From Phycisphaerales bacterium (GTDB taxonomy: Bacteria > Planctomycetota > Phycisphaerae > SM23-33), in contig PMYM01000153.1 in NCBI GenBank assembly GCA_003171235.1, positions 10,599 to 18,264 of the forward strand: 7,666 nt of DNA, written 5' to 3'. Both the position numbers and the translations under genes were made by a program. This document shows positions 5,136 through 7,666 of this stretch, piece by piece; position 1 is the first letter of the stretch, and every line of letters starts with the position of its first letter. Below the pieces are notes generated by a model. The model was not told the DNA's origin and made no database searches. It saw only the letters and a list, made by a program, of their open reading frames with translations.

Positions 5136-5982
5136 ACGCGACAGCAAATCGGCCAGAGGCATAATCATGGCCCTGCTCTTAGCGGGGGCCTTCACCATGA
5201 TAGTGCCGTTCCTGTGGGCCATCTCCACCAGCCTCAAGACCGAAGATGCCATCTACGCCAACCCGACCGACCTGGTCCCGCGCGACCCGAAAACCCGCCA
5301 GATCAGCATCCACTGGGAGAACTACCTCAAAGTGTGGGAGAAGATCCCGCTGCGCAGCTACTACATGGTGAGCATCATCGCCGCCGTGGCCGTCACCATC
5401 GGGCGCGTGGCCACCAGCAGCCTGGCCGCCTATGCCTTCGCCCGGCTGGAATTCCCGGGGCGCGACAAGCTGTTTTTGCTCTACCTGGCCACGATGATGA
5501 TCCCCGCCGAAGTGACCATGATCCCCATCTTCGTGCTCATCTCCAAGATGCACTGGATGAACACGTATTACGCCCTGATACTGCCGGGCGTGTTCACCGC
5601 CTTTGGCACGTTCATGCTGCGGCAGTTCTTTATGACTATCCCGCGCGGGCTGGAGGACGCCGCCCGCGTCGACGGCTGCAGCCGGCTGGGCATCTGGTGG
5701 CGGGTGATCATTCCGCTGTCGGTGCCGGCCCTGGTGACGCTGACCATCTTCACCTTCCTGGGAAGCTGGAACGACTTCATGTGGCCGCTGATCGTCACCC
5801 ACACCAAGGACATGTTCCCCATCCCGGTGGGCCTGGCCCAGATGCAGAGCGACTACCAGCGGGAGCTGACGCTGCTGATGGCGGCCAGCGTCCAGGTGCT
5901 GGTGCCGGTGTTCATCCTGTTCTTCGCCTGCCAGAAGCGCGTGACCGAGGGCATCGTCATGAGCGGGTTCGGGAAGTTCTAA
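5128..5982 (+). CDS. sugar ABC transporter permease, MalG/UgpE type, 284 residues
   Basis: Second inner-membrane subunit of the importer. Its start codon lies inside the end of the preceding gene (ATGATTAG shared, 5128-5135), so expression is probably by reinitiation; no independent Shine-Dalgarno is evident. Helix 1 spans about 11-33 and is followed by the typical STSLKTEDAIYANPTDLVP segment (34-52). The remaining helices lie around 80-102, 112-138, 146-166, 198-220 and 250-268. The EAA motif EDAARVDGCSRLGIWWRVIIP (176-196) has the conserved Gly and the hydrophobic tail that contacts the ATPase. SWNDFMWPL (213-221) and the C-terminal TEGIVMSGFGK (273-283) are hallmarks of the MalG/UgpE group. 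The length is normal for the family. Two bases separate it from the binding-protein gene. Confidence 0.94.
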   Translation: MIRRDSKSARGIIMALLLAGAFTMIVPFLWAISTSLKTEDAIYANPTDLVPRDPKTRQISIHWENYLKVWEKIPLRSYYMVSIIAAVAVTIGRVATSSLAAYAFARLEFPGRDKLFLLYLATMMIPAEVTMIPIFVLISKMHWMNTYYALILPGVFTAFGTFMLRQFFMTIPRGLEDAARVDGCSRLGIWWRVIIPLSVPALVTLTIFTFLGSWNDFMWPLIVTHTKDMFPIPVGLAQMQSDYQRELTLLMAASVQVLVPVFILFFACQKRVTEGIVMSGFGKF

Positions 5983-5984
5983 CC

Positions 5985-7412
5985 ATGAGAACCGCCGCAA
6001 AAATGTGGCATGGGCATCTTGCCCATGCGACGCATGGCCGGGACGGCCATGCCACGTTCAAGATTTGGGGCCTATGCCTGCTGGCTGTCGGGTTCTGCCT
6101 GCTGGCGCCCGCCGGCTGCAGCAAGAACGACACCGAGGACGGCAAGACCGTCGTCACCATGGCCACCAGCGGCGGCGACCGCCAGGAGAAGATGTTCGAC
6201 GAGCTGATCAAGGTCTTCGAGAAGGACAACCCCGACATCAAGATCAAGCGGCTGGATATCCCCCAGACGGCCCTGTACATCAAGCTGCAGGTCATGATTG
6301 CCGGCAAGTGCGCCCCAGACCTTATCCCCATGATGAGCATGCGCGTGCCCATGTTCATGCACCGCTACGCCCTGCTGCCGTTGGATGGACTGATGCAGCA
6401 GGACCCGCAGTTCATGGACCTGTACAAGAACGACTTCTGGCCCGGCAGCTTCCAGGGCCTGCAGCTTAACGGCAACACCTACGTCATCCCCTGGCTGCAG
6501 AACCCCTACGCCCTGTACTACAACAAGAATATCTTCGACGACTACAACAAGGCTCACGCCGACGACCAGATCAGCTACCCCGACGCGAATTGGGACCTGG
6601 ACAAGTTCGTCGAGGTGGCCAAGAAGCTCACCCAAGGCGAAGGGGCTGACAAGATTTACGGCACCAACATCACCGGCACGTATTTCTACGTCCTCTGCCC
6701 GATCCTGCGGCGATTCGGCGTGGAGCTGTTCAATCCAGAGGGCACGCGTTGCAACCTGAACGACCCCCGGGCCATCGCGGCCATGGAGTGGTACTTCGGC
6801 CTGGCCCTCAAGGACGGCGTGGCCCCCGACCCCCGCGCCGGCTCCGGGGCGCGCGGGGGCAGTACTGCCGGCGGGCCCGAGGATCCGTTCAAGGCCGGCA
6901 AGATCGCCATGTGGGAGGCCGAGGGCGAGTGGCGCTTCGACTTCACCGAGGAGATCGGTGACCGCTTCGTGTGGGATGTGGCCGAGCCGCCGCGCGGGTT
7001 GGATAAGTACGGCGCCGTTCGCACCTCCGGCTACGAGTGCTTCGGCATGAGCATCAGTTCCACCTGCGAGCACCCAAAGGAAGCATGGCGGTTCATCAGC
7101 TACCTGGTCAGCCCCGTCGGCCAGGAGATCATGACCCGCCACCACGTCGGCGTGCCGGTTTTGAAGAGCCTCTGCAACTCCAAAGATTGCTTCCTGAACC
7201 CCGCCGACAAGCCCCCCAGCAAGGAGATCTACCTCCGCACGGCCGGTTACGGCAAGGACATCCCCTCGCTGCGGAACTTCCAGGAGGTCGAGTCCGCGGT
7301 CATAGAGGAATTGGATCAGGCCCGCTTCGGCGCCAAGGACGTTGCCTCGGCCTGCCGTGCCGCCGCCCGCACCGCCAACAAGCTGCTAGCCGAGGATGCC
7401 AAGGAAGATTGA
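5985..7412 (+). CDS. ABC transporter solute-binding lipoprotein, family 1, 475 residues
   Basis: Captures the substrate and delivers it to the two permeases. ATG at 5985 lies 2 nt after the permease stop; no start codon exists between the repeat insertion and the hydrophobic core, so the signal peptide must include the repeat. Residues 7-25 (MWHGHLAHATHGRDGHATF) are encoded by a palindromic repeat. Without them MRTAAK joined to KIWGLCLLAVGFCLLAPAGC (26-45) would be an ordinary type II signal peptide with lipidated Cys45; the lipobox, PAGC, has Pro at -3. The mature part has the binding-protein 1 pattern: VVTMATSGGDRQEKMFDELI (55-74), PWLQNPYALYYNK (169-181), FGVELFNPEGTRCNL (244-258) and FKAGKIAMWEAEGEW (302-316). 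Residues 284-297 form a Gly/Ser/Ala-rich loop. Four clustered Cys (361, 397, 402, 457) occur in the C-terminal half. Coming last, after the permeases, is less usual. Sugar class is unknown. Confidence 0.92.
   Translation: MRTAAKMWHGHLAHATHGRDGHATFKIWGLCLLAVGFCLLAPAGCSKNDTEDGKTVVTMATSGGDRQEKMFDELIKVFEKDNPDIKIKRLDIPQTALYIKLQVMIAGKCAPDLIPMMSMRVPMFMHRYALLPLDGLMQQDPQFMDLYKNDFWPGSFQGLQLNGNTYVIPWLQNPYALYYNKNIFDDYNKAHADDQISYPDANWDLDKFVEVAKKLTQGEGADKIYGTNITGTYFYVLCPILRRFGVELFNPEGTRCNLNDPRAIAAMEWYFGLALKDGVAPDPRAGSGARGGSTAGGPEDPFKAGKIAMWEAEGEWRFDFTEEIGDRFVWDVAEPPRGLDKYGAVRTSGYECFGMSISSTCEHPKEAWRFISYLVSPVGQEIMTRHHVGVPVLKSLCNSKDCFLNPADKPPSKEIYLRTAGYGKDIPSLRNFQEVESAVIEELDQARFGAKDVASACRAAARTANKLLAEDAKED
6002..6058. 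repeat. head-to-head pair of REP-like hairpins inside the binding-protein gene
   Basis: On the plus strand GTGG (6005-6008) leads into CATGGGCA, loop TCT and TGCCCATG (hairpin 6009-6027; G6008-C6028 adds a pair). On the minus strand GTGG (6055-6052) leads into CATGGCCG, loop TCC and CGGCCATG (6051-6033). The outer nine bases of the two units are themselves complementary (6005-6013 with 6047-6055), extended to 6002/6058 by two A-T pairs and one G-T wobble, so a large cruciform is possible. This is the layout of a BIME, two REP units in inverse orientation. It lies in frame and encodes residues 7-25 of the signal peptide. Confidence 0.85.
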
Positions 7413-7420
7413 CCCCGGAT

Positions 7421-7509
7421 TGCCGAAGGAGAGAATCGAACCCTCACTGGGTGTGAGCCCAACAGGATTTTGAATCCCGCGCCGACCTTGGCGGATTCCA
7501 CACTTGCGC
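7421..7509 (-). tRNA. tRNA-Leu(CAA)-like sequence with irregular 5' quarter
   Basis: Read on the minus strand: acceptor 3' strand CTTCGGC (7428-7422) with discriminator A (7421); a T arm of five pairs with loop TTCGATT (7445-7429); a long variable arm with TGGG/CCCA stem (7462-7446); and an anticodon arm CGGGA-TTCAAAA-TCCTG (7479-7463) with anticodon CAA at 7472-7470. All of this is standard class II tRNA-Leu. The 5' part is not. GCGCAAG (7509-7503) pairs with the acceptor at only five of seven positions (3-70 and 4-69 fail), and the D region (7500-7481) is about three bases too long, with no normal D stem; only a tight GCC/GGC stem is possible. No CCA is encoded. It may be a decayed tRNA gene, a 3' tRNA fragment left by an integrating element, or a divergent functional tRNA. 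Confidence 0.6.
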
Positions 7510-7629
7510 CCGAGGGCGCACAAGAAGGCGCTTGGGCCGCTGACGCCTTGCCGGCCAGAGCGGGCGCTGTGGGTGTCGCCGAAACCGGCGAATCCGCAAC
7601 CTTCCGCCCTGTGCCCGGCCGCCCGCTCT
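7503..7629. other. run of nested hairpins right of the tRNA-like sequence
   Basis: Successive inverted repeats occupy this stretch: CTTGCGCC with GGCGCACAAG (7503-7524, small bulge); AAGGCG (7525-7530) with CGCCTT (7544-7549); and AGAGCGGGCG (7557-7566) with its perfect complement (7620-7629), enclosing TCGCCG-AAAC-CGGCGA (7576-7591). No coding sequence is credible here and none of these stems has a GTRG head. It could be a structured RNA, a composite of repeats, or the end of a mobile element. I do not recognise a known RNA family. Confidence 0.4.
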
Positions 7630-7646
7630 AACAGCCCGTTGAAAAT

Positions 7647-7666
7647 GTAGCATGGGCGTCTCGCCC
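7647..7666 (+). repeat. REP-like hairpin unit cut by the window edge
   Basis: GTAG (7647-7650) is followed by CATGGGCG, loop TCT and CGCCC, where the window ends before the last three stem bases. It matches the unit at 6005 closely, including the preceding AAAATGT. The stem pair A-T next to the loop there (6016/6020) is G-C here (7658/7662), a compensatory change. Confidence 0.7.

Noticed and set aside
5214..5984. An N-terminal extension of the binding protein running through the second permease gene
   Set aside because: The frame is open by chance under the permease; the encoded sequence is His/Arg/Pro-rich and the ATG at 5985 right after the permease stop gives a proper lipoprotein.
7630..7650. 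End of an insertion sequence (AACAGCCCGTTGAAAA)
   Set aside because: It looks like the kind of sequence found beside insertion elements, but no inverted partner, target duplication or transposase is visible in the window.
7444..7653. A 69-residue minus-strand open frame
   Set aside because: It lies over the tRNA-like sequence and nested hairpins, is Arg/Pro-rich and has no ribosome binding site.

Overview
The window is about 7.7 kb of GC-rich DNA with small lipoproteins, a dapB gene, LamG/DUF1080-like secreted proteins and a sugar ABC import cassette. Together with the hairpin repeats this suggests a planctomycete, probably of the Phycisphaerae type. That placement is inferred from style of content, not from a marker gene.

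Layout, left to right. The 3' end of an unidentified gene (to 98) meets the end of a convergent small gene (387-196, minus) encoding a 63-residue charged helical protein. A 133-residue YXWGXW-type lipoprotein (591-992) is divergent from it. dapB (1168-1959, lysine/diaminopimelate biosynthesis) follows, with a near-perfect 18-bp hairpin just ahead of its ribosome binding site. The 365-bp gene-free stretch 1960-2324 is mostly palindromic repeats. Two tandem paralogous beta-sandwich proteins come next: one with an ordinary Sec signal (2325-2999) and one lipoprotein with a long Ala/Pro tether (3144-3893). Each seems to have its own promoter and terminator. A strong terminator (3933-3970) separates them from an ABC importer cassette with a good sigma70-like promoter (4016-4044). 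The cassette holds a MalF/UgpA-like permease (4092-5135), a MalG/UgpE-like permease overlapping it by 8 bp (5128-5982) and a family 1 solute-binding lipoprotein 2 bp further on (5985-7412). No ATPase is present. On the minus strand just after the operon is a tRNA-Leu(CAA)-like sequence (7509-7421) whose 3' three-quarters look canonical and whose 5' quarter does not.

The most notable thing is a scattered family of short hairpins, each directly preceded by a GTAG or GTGG tetranucleotide and a C. I count seven: at 95, three in a row on the minus strand between 2081 and 2224, a head-to-head pair at 6005-6055, and a truncated one at the right edge. Their stems differ in sequence but stay paired. 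This is the architecture of REP elements mobilised by REP-associated tyrosine transposases (RAYTs). One pair lies in frame inside the solute-binding protein gene and adds about 19 His-rich residues to its signal peptide.

Functionally, the two LamG-like proteins and the ABC importer fit an outer-surface and periplasmic carbohydrate-handling theme, but the substrate cannot be read from the sequence. dapB and the small genes look like unrelated neighbours.
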